In this document: positions 28,136-40,594 of the stretch, in pieces | Layout of the letters: each line of letters opens with the position of its first letter | Numbering within the stretch: position 1 is the stretch's first letter | Assembly (NCBI GenBank): GCA_004565275.1 | Contig: SDOX01000005.1 | Coordinates: forward strand, 780,765 to 844,764 | Reading direction: 5' to 3' | DNA length: 64,000 nucleotides | Source of the DNA: Nannochloropsis salina CCMP1776 | Lineage: Eukaryota; Sar; Eustigmatophyceae; Eustigmatales; Monodopsidaceae | Translations under genes and position numbers: made by a program | The notes under the pieces: model-generated | The model's input: the letters and a program-made list of their open reading frames with translations, nothing else | Told to the model about the DNA's origin: nothing | Databases searched by the model: none

Positions 28136-28841
28136 ATCTGCAGCAAATTGTGCGGTAAGGATATATCAAGTTCATTGGAGGCGTGCATGTGGACTTGCGT
28201 GATGGGGCGCACGTGCGCGCATTGCGACCGAGTCATCGTGGTTCTTCTCTTCTTCCAAATATGACAGCTGTGAGCATAGATACAATTGGGTGGCACAGCC
28301 TACGAATGCGGCACATAGATACCGTGTACAACTCTTTAGACAAAGCAAGGCAATCTCTCCATGGGCGCCGACACGAAAAGGGAAGGGAACAAGCCCTTCG
28401 AGCCCGACAAGACAGAAATTGCAGCAGGCTCGAGGCTGACGCACTACGGAGGAGGAGCCTGCTCCTTTCCCGACCCGGTGCGCCCGCGTCATGCACCGAG
28501 GCACACACAGTCCATGACATGAAAAGCTTCAAACAGTGGTAATCCGACGCAGGTGCACAATTATGACGGGCGGACAACCTTGACGGAGGCTGGGCTCAGT
28601 GAGTTGGCGGGGACGAGCTCGGATACGCACCGGCGTATCCCTCGCAGAATGTGATAAACGCGAGCAGAAATGTAGCGCATTTAAAATGCCAAGCACCGCC
28701 GCCCCTCGCCAAGCCCCCGGGCCTCGGCAAGTTTCTCGGCGAGCCAGTAAGCTGGGGCACCCGGACACGAAATACTTACGTAACTCACGCCAGACAACCC
28801 GCTGGTACACAAGATCTTGCTAGCTCCTTGTCGTCCCCGCC
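28136..28841. promoter_or_regulatory. Divergent upstream region of FtsH and DPM1
   Basis: About 700 bases between two start codons pointing away from each other. Promoters of both should lie here; no particular element could be assigned. Overlapping short frames on both strands look non-coding. Confidence 0.4.
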
Positions 28842-30263
<1,422 letters not shown>

Positions 30264-31220
30264 GCGCACAAAATGTGCAGGGCGTTGAAAGATCGGTAAA
30301 TCCAAACTCAAACGAATTAATGTCTTGGAGAAGCAAAGCATGGGACGCAAGATGACTAGCGTGTGTTTTTTAACTTCCTGTTTTTTTCATCAACCTCCCG
30401 CATCCCCGCGCAAAACGCCTACTTCTTTGAAGGTAACGACACATTTCCGTAAAGAAACTCCCGCTCCTTAGCTACAACAACCTTTCGCATACGGGCCCGT
30501 CTTAGAGAACTCCATCTTTGCTCTCTTTCCTTTCGGGCACTCGCGACGAGCATGAATCTCCGCATGTGCCCGCTTTGTGCGTCCGGTCCCGGCGAGGCAA
30601 GGCGAGCACGCCATCCAAGTGACGGCCCCGCAATTTCCAGGCGCGCGTCCCGCAAAATTATAAACTCACGCTTTCGCCACTGGGAAAACTTCATGCCCGG
30701 GAGTGTTTCCAGGACATTTTGTTGTGGTCTTTGCAGAACTGGCACTCTCCGGCACATATTTTTTCTGGCGAGGGTTTGGCAAAGAATCTACATTGTACCT
30801 CAATTTCACTCATGTTCTTGAGGTCGAGGGTGTGGCTCGAAGGAATTATGCATATGTCACCGCACCCAAACCTGGTCCTGACGCGCAAATTACACAGGAC
30901 CGTGAAGGATCAAGCGAAAATGCAAGCAGTGTAGCAAAAGAGGGGGACCGTGGAAAACATTTTCGGAAGGCCTCTTCAATTTTCCCTGGGGCGGCACCAA
31001 CCGACTTGCACGGGTGAAGCAGTCCTTTGGTGTGGGTGCTAATCTCATGTACGTACGGGACAGCAAACTTGGATTCTGCCTTAGCATAAAGATGCGTGAG
31101 ACAACAGCGTCGATAGATTTTTAACATGCGACATGTGTACGATCGGATTGAGCCTTCATGGTGACATGCAGATGTGCTTGTGCGTTATGCAATTTGCCTC
31201 TGATACAAGAAACCTATCTC
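30264..31220. other. Intergenic, DPM1 to Ca2+-ATPase
   Basis: Roughly 950 bases with only short, mutually overlapping frames (for example 30552-30821 and 30703-31017 plus) that show no domain. It probably holds the ATPase promoter. Confidence 0.4.
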
Positions 31221-34200
31221 ATGTCACAGATGCCATTACCCTCCTCGGGCCTCCTGAAAGTGGCAGCCGCAGGCGGAGACGAAAGCATGCAGCACCTTCG
31301 CCAGCGAAGCCTGGGTAGCAGTAAAGGAAGCAGCTTCAACGATCAAAGTATCACACCTATGGTCTTAGACAAGTTGAATGTGGCTCAGGAGGCCGAGTCC
31401 AACAAGACAGCTTTGGACGCGTTGGGAGGCCTTTCAGGCCTAGCCAAGGAACTAGAAGTGGATCTGAAGCATGGACTTAAGGACCGCCAAGTTTCAGAGC
31501 TGCGGGCGCGGTTTGGAGCGAATTCCTTCCCCGAAGCCCCTATAGCATCATGGCTGGAGTTGTTTGTGAATGCCCTTAAGGATCCGATCATCGTCGTTCT
31601 CATTTTCGCTTGCATCATCTCTTTGGTGGTGGGACTCATCGAGGACCCTCACGACGGGTGGATAGAGGGGACGGCCATCATGGTCGCTATCATGATAGTC
31701 GCCACAGTCACTGCCTCTAACAACTACACCAAAGAGCTACAGTTTAGGAGCCTGGAAGCCACATCCAAGAAAGACGAGCGGGTTTTTATCAAACGCAGCG
31801 GGGCGCTCCACTTCGTGAATCCAGAAGAGATCGTGGTGGGGGACCTGATCAAGCTGAAGGCCGGTGACGGCATTCCCGCCGACGGCATACTGGTGGATGG
31901 CGACGGCGTCAAGGTCAATGAGTCATCCCTAACTGGCGAGCCTGAAGACCTTCTGAAAAAGGTGGACAAGGATCCCTTTCTCCTTTCCTCCTCGCTCCTC
32001 ACAGATCAAGGCAGCAGCCCCGAGATATTCATATTTGTCATTGCTGTTGGCCCCAGATCGCAGTGGGGAAAGATCCGAGCCAACCTTGTGCAGGACTCCA
32101 CGCCAACACCGTTGCAAGAAAAGCTGGAGCATGCTGCTACCGTCATCGGCAAGGTAGGGACGTTCGTTTCGGTCGCCACTTTCCTGGCGCTTGTGGTGAT
32201 GATCTTCAAGCCGCCTGGGCAGCCCGCACGGCACCCTGATGGGCAGAAGATCACGTCTGAGCTCATTAACGCCTTCATCATCGCCGTCACAATCATCGTG
32301 GTGGCCATACCAGAGGGCCTACCCTTGGCAGTTACCATATCCTTGGCATACTCGACCAGGAAGATGTACAAAGACCAAAATCTCATCCGCGTCTTGGCGG
32401 CGTGCGAGACGATGGGCAACGCCACGAACATATGCTCCGACAAAACCGGGACTCTCACGGAGAATCGCATGACGGTGGTTGAGCTTTGGGCGGGCGGACA
32501 AGTGTATATGGACATGAAGGCTGCGGGCAGCGAATTGAAGCCGAAGCTGAAGAGCATGATTTCGATCAACGTGGCGGTTAACTCCTCTGCAAATGTGCTT
32601 TTTAAGGCCGAGGATGGCACGGTTCTTGCCCGCCCTAAGATCGTGGGAAGCGCCACAGAGGGTGCTCTGCTGCTTATGATACATGCTTGGGGCTTGCATT
32701 TCACGCATCTGAAAGACCGCCACTTTCATAAGGCGACAGATCGGGTCTTCCCTTTCAATTCGGGGAAGAAGCGGGCCACAGCGTTGATACATCAAAAAAA
32801 TGGGGGATTGCGCGTGCTGGTGAAGGGTGCCACGGAGTGGGTGCTAAATGACTGCACGGCGTACACCTTGTCTGACGGCGCTACCATGCCGATGACTCCT
32901 GAAGTTCGCGCAAAGATTGACGTCCACGTCCTTTCTATGGCCAACCGGGCTCTCCGCACACTTTGCATCGCACACCGAGATTTTCCACCGGGGGAAGCAC
33001 TGCCGGCGGACTGGGAGGATGTGCCGCCTGACCATGAAAACCTGGTCTGTGACGGCATCGTGGGCATCATCGACCCTCTGCGGGAGGATGTCAAAGACGC
33101 TGTGAAGACGGCGCAGAAGGCTGGGGTGATGGTGCGAATGATAACAGGAGATAATATCCATACAGCCCAGGCCATTGCGCGGGATTGTGGGATTTTGACG
33201 CCAGGAGGCCTGGCGATCGAGGGTCCTGTCTTCCGTAATTTAACGCCTGCGCAACTCGACGAGCTTCTGCCCCGGATTCAAGTCATGGCCCGGTCGTCGC
33301 CCGAGGACAAGTATCTGATGGTGACGCGCTTGAATGGTGCAAACCTCCCCAAGGACAAAGCCTCGTGGGAGGAGAAGCACCCAGGTCGGGACTGGGAGGA
33401 GGAGAAGGACCTGCTTCTCCCCGGGTACTACCAGGAGTGGAACGCGTCGCGCGGCAGCGACGGGGGCCACGTGGTGGGCGTGACGGGGGATGGGACCAAT
33501 GATGCCCCGGCGCTCAAAGCGGCGGATGTGGGTCTGAGCATGGGCATCACGGGCACGCAAGTGGCCAAAAATGCCTCAGACATTGTTATATTGGACGACA
33601 AATTCTCTTCCATCGTCAAGGCCATCATGTGGGGTCGCGCTGTCTACGACAACATCCGCAAGTTTTTGCAGTATCAAATGACAGTCAATTTGGCGGCGCT
33701 CATCCTCACCTTCTTTGGTGCCGTGACGGGAATGGGCACGCCGCTCAATGCAGTTATGATGCTGTGGATTAACCTGATCATGGACACGATGGGCGCGCTG
33801 GCTCTGGGGACGGAGGAGCCGACTGCGGCGCTATTGAATCGTCGGCCGTACAAGCGCTCAGCCAACTTGTTCTCGCGACTAATGGTGCGAAACGTCGTCG
33901 GTCAGGTCGTATTTCAGCTCGGAATACTCTTCTTCGTGCTTTACCGGGGCCCTTCGCTCTGGGGAGTAGAGGACGGCAATTATTGCAAGTCGTGGACTGC
34001 CGCCAGCAGTCGCACGGACGTGACCTGGGAGTTCAATGGCGTGGGGTACACGTGCGCGGACTTCCAGTTAGTCTGCGCCGAGTACTTTGGGGGGCAGTCG
34101 ACGGGCGAGTGCTACACTGAGATGCTTAAATATTGGACAACTCCCTCCAGGTTTGAGTCTACTTGCGACCTGCGCTGCGACGCCTTCGACTTCACGCACT

Positions 34201-34643
34201 ATACCTTCATCTTCACGTCTTTCGTCATGTGCCAGGCCTTCAACGAGTTCAATGCGCGTGAACTCTTCAATAACTACAACGTATTCAGGGGCCTTACCCG
34301 CAACCCTATATTTCTTGTCATCCTAAGCGTGATCGTCTGCCTTCAAATTATAATCGTTGAGTTCGGCGGGAAGTTTGTGAGGACCACACCTTTGCCCCTT
34401 GAGCTGTGGGCCTGGTCCTTTCTATTCGGATTCCTCTCGCTCCCCGTCGGTCTCTTGCTAAAAATTTGTATGCCCCTTAAGGAGTCGCCTGAGACTTTCT
34501 TCGGTTACTTTTTGCCGGACAAGAACGAACCCCTGCCGCAGGAGCTATCGAAGCTGGTCATAAGCTCTGAGGACACGACCGACGCCGACATGAGCGATGT
34601 CTCCCCCCCAATCGCTCGTGTGCACCACGACAACCATGTATGA
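31158..34643 (+). CDS. P-type Ca2+-transporting ATPase, plasma-membrane (P2B) type
   Basis: Pumps Ca2+ out of the cytosol. The 1161-aa frame has an N-terminal regulatory region, then the PMCA/ACA block (LSGLAKELEVDLKHGL, RFGANSFPE), TM1-2, the actuator domain, TM4 with AIPEGLPLAVTISLAY, the phosphorylation site CSDKTGTLTENRM (Asp428), KGATEWVL, MITGDNIHTAQAIARDCGI, VTGDGTNDAPALKAADVGLSMG and TM5-10 including the Ca2+ site NLIMDTMGALALGTEEP. The usual actuator motif TGES reads TGEP here (259-262). The segment between TM7 and TM8 carries a longer Cys-containing extracytosolic loop. The frame opens at 31158, but the Met at 31221 (MSQMPLPSSG) is equally possible and avoids a Cys-rich lead. The C-terminus is short and lacks an obvious animal-type calmodulin tail; plant-like regulation from the N-terminus is possible but inferred. 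Confidence 0.94.
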   Translation: MVTCRCACALCNLPLIQETYLMSQMPLPSSGLLKVAAAGGDESMQHLRQRSLGSSKGSSFNDQSITPMVLDKLNVAQEAESNKTALDALGGLSGLAKELEVDLKHGLKDRQVSELRARFGANSFPEAPIASWLELFVNALKDPIIVVLIFACIISLVVGLIEDPHDGWIEGTAIMVAIMIVATVTASNNYTKELQFRSLEATSKKDERVFIKRSGALHFVNPEEIVVGDLIKLKAGDGIPADGILVDGDGVKVNESSLTGEPEDLLKKVDKDPFLLSSSLLTDQGSSPEIFIFVIAVGPRSQWGKIRANLVQDSTPTPLQEKLEHAATVIGKVGTFVSVATFLALVVMIFKPPGQPARHPDGQKITSELINAFIIAVTIIVVAIPEGLPLAVTISLAYSTRKMYKDQNLIRVLAACETMGNATNICSDKTGTLTENRMTVVELWAGGQVYMDMKAAGSELKPKLKSMISINVAVNSSANVLFKAEDGTVLARPKIVGSATEGALLLMIHAWGLHFTHLKDRHFHKATDRVFPFNSGKKRATALIHQKNGGLRVLVKGATEWVLNDCTAYTLSDGATMPMTPEVRAKIDVHVLSMANRALRTLCIAHRDFPPGEALPADWEDVPPDHENLVCDGIVGIIDPLREDVKDAVKTAQKAGVMVRMITGDNIHTAQAIARDCGILTPGGLAIEGPVFRNLTPAQLDELLPRIQVMARSSPEDKYLMVTRLNGANLPKDKASWEEKHPGRDWEEEKDLLLPGYYQEWNASRGSDGGHVVGVTGDGTNDAPALKAADVGLSMGITGTQVAKNASDIVILDDKFSSIVKAIMWGRAVYDNIRKFLQYQMTVNLAALILTFFGAVTGMGTPLNAVMMLWINLIMDTMGALALGTEEPTAALLNRRPYKRSANLFSRLMVRNVVGQVVFQLGILFFVLYRGPSLWGVEDGNYCKSWTAASSRTDVTWEFNGVGYTCADFQLVCAEYFGGQSTGECYTEMLKYWTTPSRFESTCDLRCDAFDFTHYTFIFTSFVMCQAFNEFNARELFNNYNVFRGLTRNPIFLVILSVIVCLQIIIVEFGGKFVRTTPLPLELWAWSFLFGFLSLPVGLLLKICMPLKESPETFFGYFLPDKNEPLPQELSKLVISSEDTTDADMSDVSPPIARVHHDNHV

Positions 34644-35101
34644 GGTTCACATGCCTGGATTAAAGCTCACTTGAGATAGTGAAATGGGGGTGGAAGTCTT
34701 CGTTCTCGGCCGCCACGGGAGGGAGACGGACCGGGTAGTCTGTGCATATGGGCGTGCACCAAATCACCACGTTCGAACGCCAGGTGGAGCTTTCCGCCGG
34801 CGCTCAATCATCTGTCTCCGTTTTGCTTTGAGGTGGTGCTCAATGGTGGAGAACGAATAGTTTGTGAGGTGGACAAGTTGAGAGGCGAAAGGGAATGGGG
34901 AGACCACGGCGGTAAGACTGTGCTCGTCTGAGATCGGTCAAGCTTTTTTCGGCTGATAGGGCCAATGACTGGATGTACGTCCCTTCTTGTATGAAAGAAT
35001 AGAGTTAAAAAGAATGTTGTGCGAGACACCCTGTTGCGTGTGTGCTTTTTATTTGAGGTGTCATTGAGTCGTGCATATACCGTTCTAGCGCGTACACGAG
35101 C
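34644..35101. other. Intergenic, between convergent Ca2+-ATPase and RPB4 genes
   Basis: About 460 bases for both 3' ends. No motif or repeat recognised. Confidence 0.4.
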
Positions 35102-35863
35102 TTATAAATCATCGTCTTCTTGAATTCCGCTGGAGTCAACCACATCTTCCTCTCCTTCGCCCATTCCATCCATTTCCTGTCCAATGGCATCCCCGCCACC
35201 AGCACCCGGAGCCTGCTGCAAACCCAGGAGCACGTTCTGAAAGTTCTCCAAAATGGCATCGATTTGGTCCTCCGTGAACCGGTCCCCTAACTTATCTGTT
35301 CTTCGAAGGCTAGGAATGAGAGCGCCTAAGAGGGAATATGGGCGGAAAGAGTAAAAAGTGATGAATAGAGCAGCAACGCTCGAATGCCCTTCACTTACGT
35401 ACAAGCTTCGTCGCGATCTGAGGAAGTCGTCATTAAGTTGGCCAGCGCCGCCACCTCGAAAGGATGTAAGCTTTTTTTGTACGGAACATCCTCTGAGCCT
35501 CCAAACTCCCACTGCTCTAAGACCTGTCGCAGATTAGTCAGATACTGGTTTGTCCCCTCATCATCCGCTGGCTTGACACCCCCAAAAGTCTTGCAGTATT
35601 CTAGCGTGAGAGTCAAAGCCCTGTCGGGATCGATAGGATGTTTGAGCGCACACACCCGACGGTCGACACTTTGGGAGGAATCAGGAAGAGACTTACTCGG
35701 GGACGCGAAGACCCTTTTCTTCATACTCTTTCCGCCGGTTCTCAAGCAGTACGGCCACCTCGGCATTGAAGAGGACGGGGGCGTTTCCTGTTAAAGCCTT
35801 TCCGAACTCCAAGTTCGAGGCGTCCTCGTGCTCGAAGTCAAAGTTCATGCCTGAAGATGACAT
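35102..35863 (-). CDS. RPB4: RNA polymerase II subunit RPB4, three exons
   Basis: RPB4 pairs with RPB7 to form the polymerase stalk. Exons: 35863-35697, 35620-35403 and 35325-35102, introns of 76 and 77 nt, phases consistent, about 202 aa. Exon 1 gives FEHEDASNLEFGKAL...LFNAEVAVLLENRRKEYEEKG, matching the human EEDASQLIFPKEFE...LLNSEVHMLLEHRK start. Exon 2 supplies ALTLTLEYCKTFGG and KKSLHPFEVAALANL (human KKLHKFELACLANL). Exon 3 continues ALIPSLRR...GDRFTEDQIDAILENFQN (human [24 protein letters not shown]). The protein exceeds human RPB4 (142 aa) by a longer linker before the core and an acidic Gly-rich tail ending QEDDDL. A 28-nt intron with the nearer acceptor at 35669 also keeps frame, but the 76-nt alternative fits the alignment and the local intron size. 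The start could also be the Met at 35848. Confidence 0.87.
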
Positions 35864-36506
35864 TTGGGGTATCAGGGTCATAAGTCACGAATATGGAAGT
35901 TTTCATTCAGTCATTGCGATTTTTCTTTAGCCATTGCTGTCACGGGGGAGCGGGCAGATCACTGCACCTGGGTCGCAGCCTTCAATAATTCGCACCTACT
36001 GTGCAGACGAAGTTGCGGGAGACACACAGCAGGGCGAAGCCGATCAACGACATGAAACGACAGGAACAGCACTGAGAATTTTGACCATAGAAATGTTTGG
36101 CAACCTCGGTTTGGGCTCGCAGGGCTGGGGGAGGCGGCAACGGCATGGTCTGGCGAAGAGAGGGAGGTCGAGTCCTGATGAAGCAGAAAAAGTCTGAAAC
36201 TACGAGAGGCACCGCCGCTTAATACCAGACTACAATCGATCACCCACGCAAACCATTTTTTGAGCACAATTTTTTTCGTCAAATCCAACATTATTAAACA
36301 ACTTTTATCTAGCCTTGTCGTCCATAGAGGCTCATGATGCTGCAGTGGGAACTTTTTTTTTCTCGACCTTGACTGTCACCTGCTTCAAACGCTTTACAAG
36401 TAAAGATGTTTTCAAGCTTATCCTAAACATTTAGGATTTCGCCTTACCCTCCTCAGTGACTTTAACTTGATCTAACCTCAGGCAAGGGCTACGCCACACC
36501 AAGTTC
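35864..36506. other. Intergenic, upstream of RPB4
   Basis: About 640 bases between two minus-strand genes: RPB4 promoter and the 3' end of the next gene. Nothing recognisable. Confidence 0.4.
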
Positions 36507-37615
36507 TCAAGTGGAAGAAATGGAGGAAGTGGAGCGGCTTTCGACCCTCTTTGTGTTACCCGCGTTGAAAAAATTGCGTGACGCAGTCTGGGAAGATTTT
36601 AGGTCAGAGACTGCCTCGGTATCCCCATTCACGGCGGTCGCAGAGGGCACGGCCTTGAGGGCGTCCGCCATTTTCAAGCCACCGCCTCCGCTAGGCTTGT
36701 CTCCGACAATATCGGATATGTCATGCACCGGCGTTTTCGGATAGTTCATAACTTTTTTGATCCCCTTGCCCATGTTCTGCAAAAAACGTTTCTCCTTGCG
36801 TTTGGCCTGTGCGATGCATGGAATACAGGGTGTGAACTGTCGTGCTGAGGCCCCTCCTCTGTGTACGCGTGAAAGTCTTACCTTCCCCTCCTTCTTATTT
36901 TGTCTATCGGTAATCTCCTCACTCGTCTCATCGGTCATGACGCTGACATCATCCATATCCCGGTCGAAACTCTCGCGTCCATTCTGCGATTCCGCGAGCG
37001 GCTCTGGAGTTCCGTTTCCCTCGTCCCGAGCCTCTACTGCGGGATGATTCGCCAGCCGTGGAGCGAGGGACATGTGATCTGGATCCTGAAATGCAGAAAG
37101 GACATCCTTCAGAAACCCCGGAGACGCGATAGGAATCAGCCCCATGAGGGGAGAGAACGAAGAGGGTACTTACGATCTCAATCATAAGTCGACAAATGCT
37201 CTTGCCTATCACGGGTGTCCAACCCGCGAAAAAGTGCACAGAGCGTGTCACCGCGCGCAGGGCTTGGCCCTGGACGGTGGTGGGGTCTTCCACACTGTTG
37301 TCAAGCTATTTTGTTTGTGTGAAAAGGAGGACATCTGGTCAGGACTTGGAAACCATCGCTTGAAAGCGTCGTAATGTACGCACATATTCGTCAAAACTGT
37401 TGAGAAGATCTGCAAGGCGCGAGTCGATGCCATGCAGTACCGGAAACCCGTCCGCGGACTGCTCGTCTTTCAGATTCTTGACGAGAGGGATATGAGACAG
37501 GGTGCCTTCTGCCACCCTCTCCACAACAGGCGCCAGGGTACGGACCCCCACAAGCCCGCGGCAATACTCATAGCTTTTCTTGACACCTCGATAAGCACCC
37601 AAAGTGCGCAAGTAC
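36507..37615 (-). CDS. Unrecognised protein, weakly perilipin-like; first exon not placed
   Basis: Four linked exons are supported: 37615-37384, 37305-37174, 37085-36882 and 36806-36507, with introns of 78, 88 and 75 nt, all GT-AG and phase-consistent. They assemble about 288 residues beginning YLRTLGAYRGVKKSYEYC. The N-terminal half has amphipathic, hydrophobic helices (LAPVVERVAEGTLSHIPLV, then GIDSRLADLLNSFDEYLDNS, then VHFFAGWTPVIGKSICRLM); the C-terminal half is charged and Ser/Gly-rich. The pattern of valine/proline-rich helices followed by a paired-aspartate helix recalls PAT/perilipin lipid-droplet proteins, but the resemblance is weak and is only an idea. The 5' exon must end in phase 2; one option starts at 37795 (MMSRDDYRDK) with a poor GTTGCT donor, so I leave it open. 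The plus-strand transporter diverges from it. Confidence 0.6.
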
Positions 37616-38396
37616 CTGCGAATTGACAAGCGGTGAAAGGGGGGGCGCCGTCAGGGGCTTGGCTACGATGGCGGTAGGACTGATCAGGCCCAAACGGCCT
37701 CAAAGCAACAAGGCCGTATTCCGGCATAATTGCATGGCATGAAGGCTTGCGAAAGCCGGTAATGATTTGTCTCTGTAATCGTCTCTACTCATCATGGGCA
37801 AACAATCAACTGTCCGCTCCCACCAAGCCCCCGATTGAAATCTGTCGTTCCCCTACTTCCTTACCCTGGCCGCCGGTATGCGCCGTACGACTTGTGTGTT
37901 GACGACATGTCGAGTCACAAAGCTGTAACGGATGATATGATGGGTGTGAAAGGGGCGTTCAAGAGAGAAACAAGCGTGGTCGGCCGCCTTGGCTTTGTTC
38001 TTGTTCGCTGGCGGCCCCCTAGAGCGAGGGGAGGGCCATCGCCTGGGAGCTCCAGGTGAACGTGCCGCCATTTCTCTCTCCACACGCGTGACCACAAAAA
38101 TGCTCCTCCCACAACATCATCTCAGCTTGCCTATAGGATTGGTTCTTTGCAAATCCTCCTCCTTGGCCCCCAATATTTTTCCTGCCTCCAGTCCACTTTT
38201 TGCTATGCGCCAGGTCGCAGGCCCATGCCGGCTCTGCGAATCTCTTACGGCGTCGTTATCCTTTTTATCAAGGTGCCTTACACATATTCATGCATGAATT
38301 CTGAGCAGGTTCGAGCATTTCTGCGGTGATCCGTACTGTCGTGTTTCCTAAAACTGGTGCAGCGATCCATACTTCCTCCTTCCTTTTTCAAAAGTC
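37616..38396. promoter_or_regulatory. Divergent region containing an unplaced 5' exon and two promoters
   Basis: About 780 bases between the perilipin-like gene and the nucleotide-sugar transporter. The missing first exon of the minus-strand gene most likely lies between 37690 and 37800. No other element recognised. Confidence 0.4.
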
Positions 38397-40148
38397 ATGG
38401 CCCCCAATGTGGGCGCCTCGCCATGGCAAAAAGGTGGCTCGGCGCTCATGTATGGGATGGCTTCCCTTTCCATTATGGTTGTGAATAAGGTAAGCGGCCG
38501 GTATCGAGGGATAACGAGGTTTTAAAAGACCTGGACGGTTTTCCTGGGCATCGTGTGCAGAGCTTCCTCAGGTCGAAGGCCGCTCGTGAGAGTACACATC
38601 TTTTAGATCTGATAGTCTCAATGCTGAGATGTGAGGGCGTCTAGAGCTGGTCTCATGTCTGTCATTTCATGCTCTCATCTCAATGGCTTCCTCCCTATTG
38701 GGTATTATAATTAATCCATCTATACCCACTATCATCATGGCTCACAACAACAGATCGTGTTGACTTCATATCAATTTCCATCTTTCGCGTTTCTGGCTGC
38801 CTCCCAATTTTTGTTCACCACAATGATCATTTTCATTCTTGATCGCGTCGGACGCTTGCAAGTCACGGCCATGTCGTGGGAGGTCGTCCGAGTGATGGCG
38901 CCACTCGTTGTCATTTCGCTGGTGAACGTGCTCGCAGGCCTGGGAGGCACGCAGAAGGTCTCCCTGCCCATGTTTACAGCCTTGCGGCGATTTTCCATCC
39001 TCATGACCATGCTCCTGGAAGCCTACGTCTTCGGCACCAGTCCCTCCACTGCCGTAAAAATGAGCGTTTTCATGATGATCATTGGGGCTCTAGTCGCGGC
39101 CATGTCTGACTTAAGCTTCGACACGGTGGGCTATGCGATGATATTGCTTTCAGATCTATTCACAGCATTGAATGGCGTGGTAATGAAGAAAACACTAAGC
39201 TCCTCCTCCACGGTAAACAAAATGGCGGTACTCTATTATAATAGCCTCTTCGGGTGAGTAGGGTTAGGGATTGGGAGAGGACAGAGCAAGCAGCGGGCTC
39301 CTCGGGGGGTCCATGTCGACTTCCCAATTTCTCATCTCATCAAGGAACTTTGAGGATTGATGCCACAAGCATGGATGATTAAGACTGTACTCAGCCAAGC
39401 GCCTTTCTAACCATCGTGGCAGGGTCGTCATGATGGGTCTGCTGATGATGCTGCGGGATGAGGAACTGGCGAGAGTCCGGGAATTCAGGCACTGGCAGGA
39501 TCCACATTTTGTCCTCTACTTCTTCCTCGCTGGGGCCATGGGCTCTGTCCTCAATTACTCTATCTTCCTGTGCACGCTTCATAACAGTGCACTCACGACT
39601 ACGGTTGTGGGCTGCCTCAAGGTACTAACGAGTAATCTGTGGGATGTTGCGTTGGGCCGGTCGTGAGTGTGACTCTCACGCCGTTTTCAATTACATGTCC
39701 TCCGTTCAGAACATCTTGACCACCTACATCGGCATGTTTCTCATCAGCGACTACATCTTCTCCTGGGAGAATTTCCTGGGCATTCATATTTCCATCGCCG
39801 GCTCCCTCGTCTATTCCTATGTTGAGCTCCAATCGATTCTTAACAACAAAGAGGTGCGTGAAGGTATCGGAATCTCTCGTAATTTGACTCTGAGCACATT
39901 ACAGAAGGGGGTGAGCCTCAAGGATTCGATTTTAATACGGTCCCCATCTCACATAATGGCAGCGGCCGGGCACGGATCTGACCGCCCGAAAGAAGCTAGG
40001 ACGGATCCACCACCCTGGCAAATTGGCTGATCGCAGCAGCAAGCGGGAAGCTGAGATGATCCGTTTGATGGAACAGCGTCCGCCTTCAGGGGGCGGCCGG
40101 CCCGAGCATGTGAGCGTTGACGGGCAGGAGAAGGTAATGCTGGTTTAG
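38397..40148 (+). CDS. SLC35D-type nucleotide-sugar transporter, five exons
   Basis: Golgi/ER antiporter of the drug/metabolite transporter superfamily, in the subgroup carrying UDP-GlcNAc, UDP-GlcA or GDP-mannose. Exons: 38397-38489, 38754-39253, 39423-39621, 39710-39853 and 39963-40148; all borders are GT-AG with matching phases, total 373 aa. Landmarks: ASLSIMVVNKIVLTSYQFPS, GGTQKVSLPMFTALRRFSIL (human SLC35D has KLSLPMFTVLRKFTIPL), MTMLLEAYVFG, ALNGVVMKKT, VLYYNSLFG, LHNSALTTTVVGCLKN and SDYIFSWENFLGIHISIAGSLVYSY. The last exon gives a hydrophilic, basic tail of about 60 residues; without that splice, exon 4 reads on to a stop at 40030. About ten membrane helices are expected. The substrate cannot be decided from sequence; DPM1 elsewhere in the window uses GDP-mannose, but that is not evidence for it. 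Confidence 0.9.
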
Positions 40149-40594
40149 CCGCTCAAATCCTGGCAGGCATATGGCACCAGCTGGGCCTGCCTCTGGCGCA
40201 CGTAACTTACAACTTAAAGTATAAAATCTTGTCATCTCCTGACCTTCCGTCGGGCGTACGCATCTGGCACCGGGTAGCTGCTAATTAAGGTGCACTCTTA
40301 GGTGCGATTCCAAAGTAAAGCAATATCCCGACAGGAAGCGGAGGGTGTGCCTCACTAAGCTTAATGTAAATCGCCGTATATGTCAGATACGAAAGAGACA
40401 AGCGACACAAAATCATATCTTACTCCCAAAAAAAGACACTCAACGTGAAACAAGAGCCAGTCATTCATATTAAGGGTGTCCGCTTTACTTTGTGCCCTCT
40501 CGTGTGATACAACTGTCCTGTTATCCATGGTAATTTCTCCGTCCTGGTGACTTCTCTTGGTCGACACAGCCATCTTATTTTTGCCTCAGAGGCG
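40149..40594. other. Intergenic, between convergent transporter and PheA-TyrA fusion
   Basis: About 450 bases of 3' flank for both neighbours. Nothing recognised. Confidence 0.4.

Noticed and set aside
35669-35696. A 28-nt intron in RPB4.
   Set aside because: It keeps frame, but a 76-nt intron with the same donor matches the protein alignment better and fits the local intron length.
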